DNA of 64,000 bases from Rhodeus uyekii (GCA_037043235.1 JAWRVZ010000234.1:328501-392500); one strand, 5' to 3'; shown: positions 25,161-39,083, counted from the first letter of the stretch. A program made the numbers and translations. Notes: generated by a model not told the origin, from the sequence alone.

Positions 25161-26191
25161 CTAAAGATCTTTGCTGCTCCTCTCTCGGTTCATCTTCTTC
25201 ATTTTCATTCTTCTGTTCTGAAACCAGATTTTAACCTGCCGCTCAGTTAAACTCAGGATTCGTGCGACTTCATAGCGACGATCCCTCGTTAAATACATGT
25301 TGTAAAGGAACTCCTTTTCCAATTCCAGAGTCTGATATTTTGTATAAGGACACCGTTTCTTTCTTGTCGATCTCGCGTGGATCCAGTTCGCTGCCGGGTT
25401 GCCTGAAAAGAAAGAAACAGGCTAAAGAACGCATAATAACAAAGAGGAAACCAGCAAAGGTCATGGCCACATCAGAAACGTTAATATTTAACCGCTATAA
25501 TATTGTGCAATTGGTGTTAAACATTAGTGTGGATGCAATTATTCCTAAATGGCCAGTTTAGGGATGAAGGCCAGCGGTAAGAGCCCGGACACTTTTATAG
25601 GTTTGTAAAACCTCCAGTTTAGGATAGTTGGAGAGTTGTAAATCACAGGGCAATTCATTACTTACTTGGGTCAAGTTGTTGTTGTTGCTGTTGCTGTTTT
25701 TCGTCTTTGGGTTCGCCGAGGCTCGAGATGTCATTTTCCACCCTTTCTTCGGTGGTTTTGTCCGCGATGCTGTAGTCCGGAGCCACCGGCGTCTCCGCGT
25801 CAAACGCGGCGCTCTCGGCGCGCTTCGACGGGGGACTCTCAGTCTTTGCGCCGCTGTGCCGAGCGCTGGAGTGCAACCCCGGCAGCGAGATGTGGTTCGA
25901 GACGGGCTCTATCCACGAGCGCACGTATCTGCTGTCGGAAAGGTGGGTCTGGTGGACGTACGGATGGTAAATCCCGGCGGACGGCTGGTGCACCGAGGAC
26001 CAGGACGCAGGGAACACGGATGACTTGGGAGCGAAGCTGCATGAGGAAAAGTCCGCGTTCTCCCCCACACCTGGCGGCCTCGCGGGCGCGGTGTGCGAGC
26101 CCTGGACGTAACGCGCTCCATACACATCCTCCGGCTCGTGCCCCATAATAGAGTCCACGTAATAGCTGCTGAGAGCTGAACTGGTCGACAT
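25161..26191 (-). CDS. hoxd9a: Homeobox protein Hox-D9a
   Basis: This is a group-9 (Abd-B class) Hox transcription factor, known in the family for posterior trunk and paired-fin patterning. Exon 1 is 26191-25666 and exon 2 is 25402-25161. The 263 bp intron is phase 1 with GTAAGT donor and TTTTCAG acceptor. The joined frame is 255 codons plus stop. Exon 1 begins MSTSSALSSYYVDSIMGHEP, the conserved Hox9 activation-domain start, and ends in a polyglutamine run of seven. The PBX-contact tryptophan is in NPAANWIHARS (about residue 182). The homeodomain (about 187-246) reads [20 protein letters not shown] and ends KMKKMNRERSSKDL. The start is supported by family conservation. No truncation or odd residue is seen. 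Confidence 0.98.
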
Positions 26192-26290
26192 TTTTTTGGG
26201 TTGGATCCCTTCGAAGTCATATAAAACGTTACTCTGTTTCCGAAACCTTGCCTCTGAACAATCATAGTATTTTTGCTGCCTTCATCTCCA

Positions 26291-26314
26291 GTGATTGGTT
26301 GCATGAGTCACGTG
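26291..26314. promoter_or_regulatory. CCAAT and CACGTG motifs upstream of hoxd9a
   Basis: An inverted CCAAT (GATTGG, about 26293-26298) and CACGTG (26309-26314, within GAGTCACGTGATCA) lie about 100-125 bp upstream of the ATG. Promoter use is inferred from position and recurrence in the cluster. Confidence 0.4.
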
Positions 26315-28447
26315 ATCATATTTACTAATACAGAGAGTAAATCAGTCCGCTGATAACGGTATGTTTGATTTTGCACTCTTAGAAAACCAAGCCAATTATT
26401 TGCATTCATCAGGCTCTAAAAGAGAGCACGTCTGTTTCTTTCTTCTCAAACGAGGTCAGATTAACGCGCCCGTTGACTCTCACCATTACCATAACAAACG
26501 ATTCCAGCGGCGTAAAATCTTGCAGAATTTCGTCATAAGGTATGTCATAGTCTAGCCTTGTAAAGTATTTTATAGAGTACCGAGTTGCAAGTCCTCGTAA
26601 AATAAATGTAATAACATGCTGTAAAACAAGGAAGCAGCACAGGCGCGCGGATTCCCTGCGTTTGTGAACCTCCTCGCTGCTTTAGTGTCAGGATCTGACC
26701 GGTGAGCTGCTGTGAGATTGACACAGGAAGCTACATTTGTATATTTTCGGTACTTATTCGAAAGAGAGTCATAGTATTTTATGTGCGTCAATAAAAATTT
26801 TATGAGGTGCATTTGATTATGTATTAATGTTCCCTTAATAAAACAGACTCTTGGCGTTGTGAAGTGTCTTGACCTACGTGTTTATCATTAAATAATAATA
26901 ATAATATGGAAATATTCTGATTTTTTGGGGATAATAATGTAGGTTGAGAATTGAATGACTGATGGTAAAAAGCGGATGTTTCTGCGCCACGATATAGTCA
27001 AAATAATTGAAGGTTTCATGTTGATAAAATAAAACAGATCATATGTGTACAAAAAAGACATGGATAATATCAACTGATGCATTACGCATTTCCTTTTAAT
27101 TTGAGAAAACAAATCATGTGAGAAACACAACGGTGGCTTTTGCAGACGAGCTCAGAGACGAGCTCTGGGCCCAGCCGTTACGATTTGTTTGGTCAAAATT
27201 ATACAATTATAATGTGGCCACAAAATTACATCTGAGGCCACACACTTGAACACATCTGAGCATGTGTCTACCTTGTGCTTGTGTGTGTGTGTGTGTGTAC
27301 ACATTATAGAGAGTGTGGATGCTTGAAATATAATCTTTAGACGGTATTAAAAGACAAAAATAAGCTAATCTGTCCACTAGTACACTAAATGTTGTTAATG
27401 AATTCATGGGATGGTATGACGGACCAAATCATTTTCACCTAAAAGTGTTGGAGTGAGATATATCCCGCCAAACCTTTTGGAATATTTGACGTATCATAAT
27501 TTGATATTTGGGATATTGACATTGACGTTTGACATTTTCATATTTTGCATATTTAGAGAGATACAAATTAGAGAAACTTTTGTTTTGTTCTTCGTTTTTC
27601 AACATGTTTGGTAATCAGAACATACCACTTAAATAGTTTTTGGCCTTTATGTAACAATGAAATAAAACGCTAATAATTACCAGCGCCGTGGGTTAATGAT
27701 AGTGACCAATAAATTGAATGAGTAAAAGAAAAAACCTAAATATCAGTTTAATTTCTCAAATAAAAACCAACGGACATGTTGTCGTAATAGCACATTCGTT
27801 TCAATTTGCTCATTTATCTTTGAAGAAAAAAATAGTTCTGTTTATAATTTATCTTTGCGGGTGTGTGTTAGTGAGAGAGGGAAGAGGGGGACATGGTTTT
27901 GGTTAAACTGTGGTTTAGAAACGCTACACCAAAAATTACACCAAAACACTATTATGACATTGTCAGTTTATTAGTCCACGGACCACATGCCACAAACATG
28001 CACTGATACACACATATTTAAACATCTATTATACAGAAATCTTTACAGGTAATTATTTCAGATAAATGCATGTTTTCGTCGGAGAAAGAGCGGGAGATCT
28101 TCACTTTCGAATGTGCTTTCATGTCCAAAGTCAAGACTTTTTGGCGCCACATAATGCTCTTTTCCCGCTAAAACGAACCCGCCTGCATGTTTATATCATC
28201 TTCTTTTATAAATTAAGATCGTACACCACTTTTATACCCTGTGAAACATATGGAATTACACGAGGCTTCACATTTCAAATGCAATCAAAGATGTAGCAAC
28301 AAATGACAAGGATTCAGCAACGATCACAACATCGGAACGTGAAAGTAGCCAAAACAATGCACACTGCCCTCATGTCGTCATTATACAGGAGAACACGGCT
28401 GACCGACACGAGGGGGGTCAGTTTATCATCTGCACTGGTTTGCAAGC
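26315..28447. other. Spacer between hoxd9a and hoxd10a
   Basis: No coding exon or mobile element recognised. It is AT-rich with a (GT)n tract at about 27280-27298. The part near 28447 must include the hoxd10a 3' untranslated region. Confidence 0.5.
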
Positions 28448-30254
28448 TCACGAAAAAGTGAGATTGGACGTCAGTTCGCGGATCCGATTTTCTCGACTCA
28501 TCTTCTTGAGTTTCATCCTGCGGTTTTGGAACCAGATTTTCACTTGTCTGTCAGTCAGGTTGACGCTTTTGCTTATCTCTAGACGGCGCTCCCGAGTCAG
28601 GTACATGTTGAATAAAAACTCTTTTTCTAATTCCAAGGTCTGGTGTTTTGTGTATGGACATCTCTTTTTCCTTCCACTCTTTGCGGTCAACCAGTTGCTC
28701 GTCGGCGTGTCGTTTTTGGATTCTGCAAAAGAAGAAGAAAGAGTGATCCAATCAAATAAACAAACAAAAATATATGATACGGCATATGTTTGTTACAACG
28801 GCTGTCAATAGTTATAATCACATATCATCAGAAGTTAGGTTTCCATAACTGTCCATGTGACCCAAGCACACAAGTTTAGCAGCACTCAAGTGTTGGCTAT
28901 AACCTAATATTACTGAATGAATTTTAATGTTTTGTTTCTGTCTCCCTTTAGAAACATTTATTTTATGAGTCCTTGTAACGTGTGGTTAGCTATAGTAATA
29001 GCTGTATATTATGCATAATTACATGCAACTAACCCATAGGGTAAAAAAAATAAAAAATGCATGGGGTAAAAGCTGTTAAACTGGAATGATACCTTTTAGT
29101 ACTGACTACTTAAATTCCAGTGTAGCAGCTTTTACCTCATGTTATAAGCGATGCACTTTTACCTACACTTTCATATTTAACTTAGCCTACCATTGCACCA
29201 GAAATAAGATTCGATTACTGAACTGCACTCAGTCAATATGAATGCTTTTCTAAATAAAAAAGATTAGGGATAAAGTCCCAAACACATTTCACCAAGGCTG
29301 CTGTGATATTGACCAAAGAAGAACCTCCAGTCATTCGCAACAAAAGGCATTTGATGTTAACGCGCCCTCGCAGCGCCGTTTCCTGTTCGGGCTTTTACTG
29401 CAACCTGAGAAAGACTCCCATTAAACATTACGACTTTCGGGTTGTTTGTGTTTTATATTGGGTTTTATGGTGCCGGAGCGTTCGCGTTACACCAAGACGC
29501 GATTAATCCGTTTATTGCACCCACCTTTGCCTTCTCTGTGCGGTAACTCAGGGCTGGAGACAGACGCCTCGGTCGAGCAGACTTTCTCCTCCAGCGCGCT
29601 GCCGGCTTTGGGCTCGGGACTCTGCGCCGGGGAAGAGCTCCGGGTGTCCCGGTCGAGAGGAAGCTTCTTCTCCGCCTCGAGAAAGGGCGTCGACTGCGCC
29701 TTTGGAGTCGCCCTGTTCAGCGGCATTAACGTGACGGCGTTCGGGCTCATCGTCTCGTTGTCATAGTCCGGGTTTTTCGCCGTCGCGTACGTCTGGCTTA
29801 GCCTAAAATATCCAGGGACCGGAATCTCGGGACTCTCAACGGAACACGTTTCGGGGATCAGGCTGGAGTACGCGGGGATCTCGGGCGAGCTGAGCTTTGC
29901 TCTCTTGTCGGAGTACATACAACAGTTAGTCTCTTCTTTTATGCTTTGTGAGAATGTGCAGGTGGACATCTGGTTGAGCGGCTGCTCTATTCGGCAGGAC
30001 CTGCTTGGATCTGCCCAGTTATCAGTTTGAGGGATGTACGAGTGGACGCTCATGCCCATGTTTTGGTGGTTTACTTCCCCCCGTTTGCCAAGAGACGGCA
30101 GGAGTCCACAGGTTTGCATTCCATAGGTTCCCATTTCTGTAGTGGCTGGCATGTACATGTTACTGCTGGAATAAAAATCTGTCCTGCACGCCCCAATCAA
30201 GGAATCTACCAAAAACGTGTTTGCAGCAGGAGAGCTGCTGTTGGGAAAGGACAT
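28448..30254 (-). CDS. hoxd10a: Homeobox protein Hox-D10a
   Basis: This is a group-10 Abd-B class Hox transcription factor, known in the family for lumbar-type axial identity and limb or fin patterning. Exon 1 is 30254-29525 and exon 2 is 28722-28448. The 802 bp intron is phase 1. The joined frame is 334 codons plus stop, normal for Hox10. It starts [20 protein letters not shown], the conserved group-10 N-terminus. The tryptophan motif [20 protein letters not shown] precedes the homeodomain (about 260-319), which has [20 protein letters not shown] and ends [20 protein letters not shown] plus S. The intron contains a repeat block and a 27-bp-arm inverted repeat. Coding sequence is intact. Confidence 0.98.
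28975..29140. repeat. Repeat block and inverted repeat in hoxd10a intron
   Basis: TTACATGCAACTAACCCATAG (about 29019-29040) resembles the repeat at 14985-15135. Arms 29061-29087 and 29114-29140 are inverted copies with about three or four mismatches over 27 bp, suggesting a MITE remnant. Confidence 0.55.
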
Positions 30255-30412
30255 TTTGGAGAGTTTCTTTTTTCAGAAGCAGAGAAGTGTCCTCTGTAAG
30301 CTGACATGTCTAGCAAAACAATCCCTGTATAACCCAGGAGTCTCTCTGCAACCACATGACACTCTCACCAATGAAATTTGAAAATGGCCTTGAGACGCAG
30401 GCTCTTCCCCGT

Positions 30413-30418
30413 CACGTG
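30413..30418. promoter_or_regulatory. CACGTG E-box upstream of hoxd10a
   Basis: CACGTG within CCCGTCACGTGGGCGCC lies about 160 bp upstream of the ATG; a CCAAT at about 30368-30372 is 45 bp further. Function inferred. Confidence 0.35.
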
Positions 30419-33400
30419 GGCGCCTTGACATATGATTTGAAGTTTCAGACGTGGTCAACAGCGACACCTAGAACAAGGACTTGAAATTGGTTTGGAGACT
30501 GTCGAGATAACGTTGTTTAAGCCATTTTCAAGAGAGCGCATAAAATGCAGACTTGGACTCAAATATAGGCCTGCTGGTGAACAAAGAGCAAGGCCTCTAA
30601 AATTATAGTATTTAGCTCAGGATATTTTGTGTAGCTTTAAATCCCAATTCAAGGTCAAGATGAGAAATGCCTGAAGATACTGCGGGATTGTCTCGGAGTT
30701 CATGCAGGAGAAAAGGATCCAGCGCACGCGGGCCTAAACACTTCCTCCATCAAGGGTGAACAACAATGACATTCATCCTTTCTGCATCTTGCGTTTTCAT
30801 AATTTAGGTTTTAATCGACACAAATGGGTTCTCCACTTGGCCTTTAAGTCGGACGCACAGGAAATCAAAATGCTATTACCAATAATTCATGTAGTACCTT
30901 GTTTGTTATTTGTTCTCTAAATTAAATAAAATGAATATTATAGATCAACTTGTGAAATGATGGCCAGTCGGTGTGTTTTATCAGGCTCTCCGTCACATTA
31001 CCGTTATAAGAATTTATATAGAAGCAAAATATATCGCGCAAGTCAACGTTTCAAGTGATTTTACTGTTTTGTGTTATTAATGCAATTCTTGGAGTTTTTT
31101 TTTAATTGAAGTCTCATGCTATTCATCTTTTTAAATAGGCCTGAAGCGTTGTAAACGCATTTACACATTGGCTTTAAAATATGTGCATCTGGCCTGCATC
31201 ATTATAAAATTACGGGAAAAAAAAACATGTTGAGTAAAATATTCGCTATAGCTAAATATAGGATATCGTGTGATTTGTGCTTCAGAAGGGGATGCAATAA
31301 AAATGCGCAAGGAAAATGAAATGAAATGAATCTTTATATGCCGCTTAATAATCGGCCATGTGTTTGATACAGGTGTATAATCTATTGTCACAAACCAAAA
31401 ATATTTTTTCGTATCTAAATACAATATTAAAATATCAATATATTGTTTATGGAAATCTTAATTTTAGGCAAGCACGATGGCGCACGGTTTCTTTAGCACT
31501 TAATTTTGATAAAGTATAAAGACAAAAAGAAAAAGAAGAAAGAAGAGCATGCACGGGCTAAATCGGTGAGTTTCCCAAAGCCAGACAAATAAGAAATTAT
31601 AAATAAGTCAGAATTAGTGCAGAGGACTGGCATCTGAAAACACACATAAACACCAAGCAAATGCTCAATTGTCATATTAGAAAGTCTAGTTTTCACGATT
31701 TAACGTCACATTATTAAACTATTATGCTACATTCATAATTTATCTTGGTTATGGAATGATGGGCAAATACTACTCGAAATAGCGTATAATTATATCTTCG
31801 GTTTTTAGTCAAGCTTTCTAATTTTTTGGTTCACCTGTATGTGTAATAAATTAAATAATAAAAACACACCAATACGAGTGTAGATGCTTGCGGTTTAATG
31901 TATTTCCTAAATAAGAAACTCTACTGTTACAAACTATGTTTACTATTATGTTTACTATTATTCGCAATATGTCGAATATTATTATTCGCAACAAGCGAAC
32001 TGTTTAGCCAATGAAATATATAGTAAGTATATATAAATTATTTATAATAAAAGATGGTCATACCATTATACAATCTGTCTGCAATAATCGGTCTTAATGC
32101 GATTGCTAAATTAAGGATAACAACAAGAACGACTAATAATAATGTTGTTATTGCTATTGCTATTGTTATTATTAATAGTGGTTTTGTATGATATCTTTAT
32201 CGAAGGATAAAGGATTTTTTAAATAAAATAAATAAAATAAAGGACTTTAAAAAGCCACGGTAATCTCTGAGACTAGGAAGAAATGTTTACTGAGATTATC
32301 TCTCCAATTTTGCAGAGAAAGGAGCGTCCTCCGTACGCGACTAAAATACATATTTCCCGGTTTTCAGGTTATTTAAAAAGATGATGCAACAGAATAAATA
32401 TACATGAGAATAAGAGCGAATAGCAATAATAAGATAGCAATAGTAAACGGGCGAAAAAAGCCCGAGATTAGATGGCAGGGATTGTTTTTGAGGACAGCTC
32501 CTCTGGATCGGAAGATCGCCCTCTCCTGGCTTCAAGCAGAACCAACACAATGCACATGAATAAAGGCTTTGTCTATGTTTAGATTATTATTATTACTGGT
32601 AGTGTACCCTACTATAAAACACACAGCAATACTTTGGAAAAAATGCAATTTAATTACAAACAGAATGCAGTCTATATACACCTGAACGATTTAGGAAAAA
32701 CAGATCAAGGGAACAAAAATCTGAATTGCAAATCTCGGGTATTCTGTGAGCCCACAGAGGTGTCGCTTCTTTAAAGTATGCCTATTTCTGCTGATAAGAT
32801 GACAATTAATGTCTAAACCTACAGTTTTTTTGCGAGCTTTTTGGTTCTTTACGTATAATCTTAAGGAAAAACATAAACAGTACGGACTACTGCATTGCCG
32901 CCCTTGCCTAAATCCCCTCTGTGTGAGAAAAATATTGTGGAGGATTTGAAATGATGTTATTTTACTCAACATTTCACCAGGCTAAACGGCGGCGATGGAG
33001 AAGCCTGTAACTGAACCGATAGGCGAGTGCGGCGGCCTTTGAAGGCGGATCAGCGGGATTGAGGGATGCGGCGGCCATGTTGGGACGTGCTGCACTGCGG
33101 CGGCTCTGAGAGGGCGTAGCTTTTCAAAGAGAACCGCAAAAAGGCGCCTTTACTTATTCAGATAGGTTAAGGGTGACGACCTTGACATTACAGAAGTTCA
33201 AATCCAATATTTCAGTTCGAATTTGTTGACGAAATCGAACTGTAAATTCGAAATCGAACCGCTGAGGCGTAAGAGTTCCCGCGCTTTGTTTGACAAAGCT
33301 TGTAGAAATGGGACGATCGTTTCTAACGCCTAGCAGTTTAAGAGAGCAGGCCTCTTTTGTAACATAACACGTATTATTAGATTTGCACTCATATCTGTTC

Positions 33401-34251
33401 ACGTAACTCTCAGTTCTCCTCTTTCTTGACAGAAAAAGGAAAACATCTGCACCCTTTGTGTTCCAGGGCAAAGTCACAGTTGAAGTGGATAGAGGGCCCG
33501 ATAGCCCCAATTTAATTTACAACCCAGAGTTTATTGTACTGTCTAGACTGTTCAAGGTTTAGTAAATAGCCTTAGTGTAAAACAACATACAAGGAAAGGA
33601 ATTAGCTAAAGACCTATGAAAGTTAACGTTGGAGATTGTTTTCCCTTCCTCTCACGTACCTTCTTCCCCCTATGGTTATTTTTCAACATTCCTCTGAAAA
33701 AAAATAGGTAGGCCTAAAATGTTGAAATGCAATAATGTTGTTAAATGCCCTTTAACAAAAAACAATGCCTGTTAAATAATGCATTCTGCCGCGGACCAAT
33801 AAGCGTACACACATCAAGTAATAAAAATCTGCAAATAACTTGCTGTATTTTTATTTAATACATAGATACATTACATGCTTCAAACGAATAAATGCATACA
33901 TAGTTCTAACTCAGTGTAATTACGTATCAATTTGATATAATCAAACGTATTTGTAGCTTATGCAGTGTGGATCGTCGTATGTATTTCGATGAACAATGCA
34001 AAAATACAATAAATAAATACAAATACAAAGCTACTGAATTTCAATGGCATTAATACAGATTATGAAGAGATTGTCGAATATGTTCCTGATAACTGATCAT
34101 TTCCTTCACCTCGGATACATTTGTGCAGAATTTTAAATGCGGGTAAAATTCATTTTTGATAGCAAGTATTTTGCATAGTAAAATACAGAGTCGGCGTGAA
34201 AAAGAAAGTTATGTGTCCGACAAATGGAAGATGTCCCACAATCGTGACTTT
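30419..34251. other. Spacer between hoxd10a and hoxd11a
   Basis: No coding exon. It is AT-rich except a GC-rich island at about 32985-33120 (separate entry). The part just below 34252 must include the hoxd11a 3' untranslated region. No transposon coding remnant was recognised. Confidence 0.5.
32985..33120. promoter_or_regulatory. GC-rich island with ATGGCCGCC-like motif
   Basis: About 135 bp rich in GGCGGC and GCGGCGGCC, including CCAACATGGCCGCCGC on the minus strand, stands out sharply from AT-rich flanks. It may be a conserved regulatory element, a promoter of a non-coding RNA or a Polycomb-related site; the sequence alone does not decide. Confidence 0.3.
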
Positions 34252-35669
34252 TCAGAACAATGGGTTTCCAGTGAAATACTGGAGACGATCTCGGTTCAGC
34301 TTTTTCTCTTTCATCCTTCGGTTCTGGAACCAAATCTTCACTTGTCGGTCTGTGAGACTGAGCATTCTTGACAACTGCAGACGCTTCTCTTTGTTTATGT
34401 ACACATTGAAAAAGAATTCGCGTTCAAGTTCTCGGATCTGGTATTTGGAATATGGGCATCTCTTTTTTCTGGACTTCGTTACACCTATAAAAAAAGAAAC
34501 GCAGCTTGATTACATTGCAATGAATTTGATCTCTGCTACTGCATATGCAGCCATATTGAATTAAAAATGGCTAATTTGTTTTCAAACAAAATCCACACTA
34601 CGCACATAAAGACCAACAACTCGGATGCACGCATAGGCAATAAAACGACACAAACACTGCTTCATGAAATATACACATGCAAGTAAACGGCCCAGACTCG
34701 CACGCACACACACACACACTTCACGTCCAAACTCACGCACGCGCACACTGATGTTTTTTTCTTTTCCAATTGGATTAAAAGTGTTTCACTTCTAAGTTAA
34801 AAATTGTTTGTAATAATGTTGCACAAGACTGATACAAATCGAGATGAGGCGGAAGCTTTCTAAAAGAAAGCGTGCTCTTTCTCGACCATCATTTCAGGCT
34901 TTACAGCAGTTCATAAACGAAGTGTTTTGAGTGTGTGTGTAAACATATATATACATAAATATGGCCCGCCGTTCTCCTTCCCCACAGTTAACATTTTTAC
35001 GACTGCAATGAGAATCTTACAAGCTATATAACAACTTTTGCATGCACGTAAAAGCTGGCAGGGTTACAGACCGAAGCCCGTGGAGCGCGAGGACCTACTT
35101 GAGCCGCTGTTCTTGTCTTCATCGCAGGTTGAGGCTGAGGAGTCCTCCTCCAGGGGCTCTGTGGTCTCTGTGGACACATCACACGCAGCATCTCCCGGGA
35201 CACTTGGATCTGGCTTTTGTTCGGACTGCTCAGGGTTGGGCTTCTCCGAGTTCACAGTCTCAAAAAACTGATCAAATCCTTGCGGAAGCACCCCGTTTCG
35301 CCCGGCGTTGGTGAAGAAATTGCACGAGGAGTTATTGCCTCCGTGATGATGGCCATAGACGGAGTCGTTTTTGAAAATAATTTCCGCTCTGTTTGTTGAC
35401 TGCAGGAGATCTCGGTGCATTATCTCCTCCGTTGAATAGTAGGACGCGTAATTGCCCCTGTAATGCCATTTGCTCGGATGATCCAGTCCATAGTCCCTGA
35501 AAGTCACTTCGCGAACAGGTTGGACTTGCGCTATGTTCGAAGAATAGGGGAAATTGACTTGACACGACGTTGTTTGCGGTAAAAACGACGAGACCGACGA
35601 GAAATCGTGAACGTAGTACGGTAAATACATATTAGATGCACAGCTGCCGCGATCATCGTAGTCGGTCAT
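34252..35669 (-). CDS. hoxd11a: Homeobox protein Hox-D11a
   Basis: This is a group-11 Abd-B class Hox transcription factor, known in the family for posterior axial and fin or limb zeugopod patterning. Exon 1 is 35669-35099 and exon 2 is 34484-34252. The 614 bp intron is phase 1 (TCAA|GTAGGT donor, TTATAG acceptor). The joined frame is 267 codons plus stop. Exon 1 holds the conserved group-11 block MYLPYYVHDFSSVSSFLPQT near its start and an acidic, serine-rich end. The homeodomain (about 195-254) reads SRKKRCPYSKYQIRELEREF then FNVYINKEKRLQLSRML. The tail RDRLQYFTGNPLF is the group-11 C-terminus. The start ATG lies 13 residues before the conserved block, normal for the family. Confidence 0.98.
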
Positions 35670-35829
35670 TGCTCGCTTTAGCCTTGAAGAGGAAAAATCG
35701 TCAGCTTGACTGCTAAACTTTGCCCATCTATTGCACCGTATGCGCGCGGATGGGACTCGCGAGGAAGAAAAAATCGGAAACGTACGCTGACGTGCAATTC
35801 ATCTTGATCGATTCTTGAGGTAATTGTGT

Positions 35830-35835
35830 CATGTG
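35830..35835. promoter_or_regulatory. CATGTG E-box variant upstream of hoxd11a
   Basis: TGTCATGTGATCCGG lies about 160 bp upstream of the ATG and differs by one base from the CACGTGAT motif seen upstream of neighbouring genes. Confidence 0.25.
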
Positions 35836-38423
35836 ATCCGGTAAAAAAAGAGAAAAAAAATTACCATATATCAATATCAGTCATTAAGTGAGCGGCTCAT
35901 AGGTAACCGCATGAGGCAGATCATTGGTTGCCTACATTTTTGAAACTCCCATGTTGATTCCCCGGTGTGTAAAGCAAGGCATTAGTAAACAATCCCAGAA
36001 ATACCACTTCATTTGAAATCACACAAAAAGACCTTCACCGCAACGTTAAGCAATGCGTTTCAAACACACCACATGAAGTTGTACAATCCAATTGCTTTAT
36101 TTGATTATGTTCTTAGGTTTCCCCAAACGCCTACACTCACGGCCGAAAGAAAACTTTCCCTATGAAGCGAAATTGCAGTGTTTCTAGTCTCTCTCCCTAC
36201 ACCCGGAAATTGAGATTTGCGCGCCTTAGGATGAACATGTCAAAACAATTGTACATTATGAAAGACGTGTATACGCGCGTATGTTATCACAATAATCGCT
36301 GCATCTCTTTTTTTAAACCTGTAACATGCTATTTTACTGATAAAAGTCTGATAAATCTTAGACTACACACGAGACATGTAAGAAACAATGAAAAAGAGAA
36401 AAGAAAAAGGAAATGTGATGTGATGTGACACAGAAGCGTAATGCATAGTTTTGTGTTGTGATGCAGAGAAAACGGGTTTTGTGTTTATTCCACACGCTCT
36501 ACAGAAAGTACAGATTTAGCCACAATGTAAACATTGTAAAATAATGCTTTTAGTGCAATATATAATAAAAAGAGTAAGAACTGTACCTTTCTGAAGCCTT
36601 AGCCTGAAGTAAGATGTGCATTTGGGATCCGTATTCCAGCGGTAAAGCTCGTAAGGAACACACTTATCAAAAGGAAGAGATGCACAGATTCACACTGCCA
36701 AGTACAAAACGACTCTTCTGGCTTTGAACGTCTGTGGTCTGAGACAAAGCGCAGCCGGCGATCACCAATAACCGACAGCCAAATCCTTTTATTGCACAGA
36801 CAAAAGGATGTGCTGTGTGTCCTGGGTGGAGGTAAATAGTGTCTGCTACATTCCCACCGACAGACTAAAACTATACAAATGCACCGTTTTTTACACATTT
36901 CGTATCTTTACTATGAGACACTAAACTGGCTTTGATAAGTTTATAAAACAACAGAAAAGCATATTATGTTTGTGCACCATGGAGTATTTTAAATCTGTTT
37001 TATTTTATTTTTTTTAATCTGGTAACATGCCAATAGTAACCTATACAGATCATACTATTATTTTTAGTTAATTGAAGGACATAAGCTATTGGATTCGACA
37101 TAAGAAGATACATTTGCGCGCTACCACTCCACAAGAAACATCGCATTGAGTTTCCGCAGATTTAAAATGCCATTGTAAAGTTTTATAGGGATTTCTCCAC
37201 GAGGAGCGCGTGGCTTGCGCGATCTGAATACTTTTTCATTTGTTGCTTCTTTGTTCTGTGCAGAACCCAGAGTGTTAGAGCCCAACAAAATATGAATCTG
37301 TGTACCAGCCAGAGTCCAAAGATTACTTTAAGTGCAAATAAAACAATCTTCCGCCATCTTTGTTCATTGAATTAAGTGATGGCGCATCACAAGAATAATG
37401 TCACGCGGTTCGGCTTTATGCGAGAGCCCCGATATGCCTCTTGCAAATGTATTATTATTATTTTTTTAAATGTGCAAAGTATTGTTAGTAGCAAGAAAGT
37501 CGGAGCAAGAAAGCCACTAACTTGACCTTAACTTTGCATTGCGCCCCCAGTTTGTGGCGCGGTCGCAGAGCGTCTGGCGCTCAGGAAAACTCGCATCCTT
37601 CACTTTTAAACGAATCATCGAGACACTGAACTGGGATCATTCGTATCATTCAATGGCTGATTCATTAAGTCATTGATATGTAGAAAATATTTGTTTTAAA
37701 TTTAAATTAAGATAATACTTATTAATGAAAATACTTTGACACATTTGGTGAAAGTGCGCAGCGGTGTGTGCGAATAATCAAATCAAGCTAACAAACAAAT
37801 CAGTGTACAGGGTAAAGATCTATAACAATATATGTAATATAACTAAATATTTATTTATCTGGTCATTTTTGATCATTACTTTAACTGATATTTTTAATTA
37901 ATCTTCAATTATTAATCTGAATTTTCTTTTCACACCAATCATTTCTTATAATTGTACCACATTGTTTACAACCATACCTTAGAAAGGAAGCATGGAGAAA
38001 ACATTTTGGGGGAGAGAATTTGTGCATTAAAAGGGTGCGATTACAAAGAATATAATGCATGGGATGATTAACATGATCATGCTGGTATTAAAATATAGGC
38101 TATGATTTCGTATTTGGTCTTTGCGAGTTTTGTTTCATATCACGCATATATTCAACTAAACATTGTATAATAATGCCTCTTTACATGTTCCGCATTCTCT
38201 CTGTTCAAATGAACCCAATGGATAATCAGAAAGGTAATTTATAGGAACATTAGAGCGTATATTTTGAACGTATTTCTCAAAGCAAACATAAAAGAGCTCA
38301 ATTAATAACACATTTTTACATTGGGCAAGTGTAAATGTTGTTAAAATGAATTTTACATATACACTCTTAATGCATAAATAGTTACAAGACTTAGTTTTAC
38401 ATTTAAATTCCGAGTTTAGTTCG

Positions 38424-38478
<55 letters not shown>

Positions 38479-39083
38479 GGGGAGAAAATATAAAATAATA
38501 GAGGTTCTCAGAAGAAAGGTCGAACTTGAGCTTGGACTTATTGGCGTATTTTACAATCACGCACTGAATTAAAACAAATATCGCAAGAATGGAGAAGTTT
38601 AATAATGCAGAATTTACAGAACACATAATAAATATTACACAACAGTTCTGATTTAAAACAAAACAGAAGCAAAATGTACGTTTTAAGGTCGCAAGATGCA
38701 AATTAGGTTTTATTAGAAAGGTCTGTAAAGCCTCGGTTAGGTGTTATGATGCCAGCACTTCATGAGTTCATCAAACACGTGTCTCCTCTGCTTCTGCTGC
38801 TCTTCTAAACTACAAAACATTGTTTTATGCAATATAAAGCAAGCGATCATTACAGCTTTGGGATTCCGCCAAAAACAAACACAAATGCAGTGACTCTAAA
38901 TGCCAAATAAATATAAATTTCAATAAATTCTGCTTGAATATTAAATTACATTTCATTCGTTTTCTGGATAAAAATCGTTTCTAGATATCTAGTTTGATGG
39001 ACTTCAAAAAAAAATTGTGTGAATGATGTCACCAGCAAAAAAATAAAAAAAATATATATACACAACTGTTGAAACCCAAAATA
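35836..39083. other. Spacer between hoxd11a and hoxd12a
   Basis: No coding exon recognised. It is AT-rich with an (AT)n(AG)n microsatellite at 38425-38480. The part just below 39084 must include the hoxd12a 3' untranslated region. Confidence 0.5.
38425..38480. repeat. (AT)n(AG)n microsatellite
   Basis: About 30 bp of AT alternation followed by about 25 bp of AG. Confidence 0.95.
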
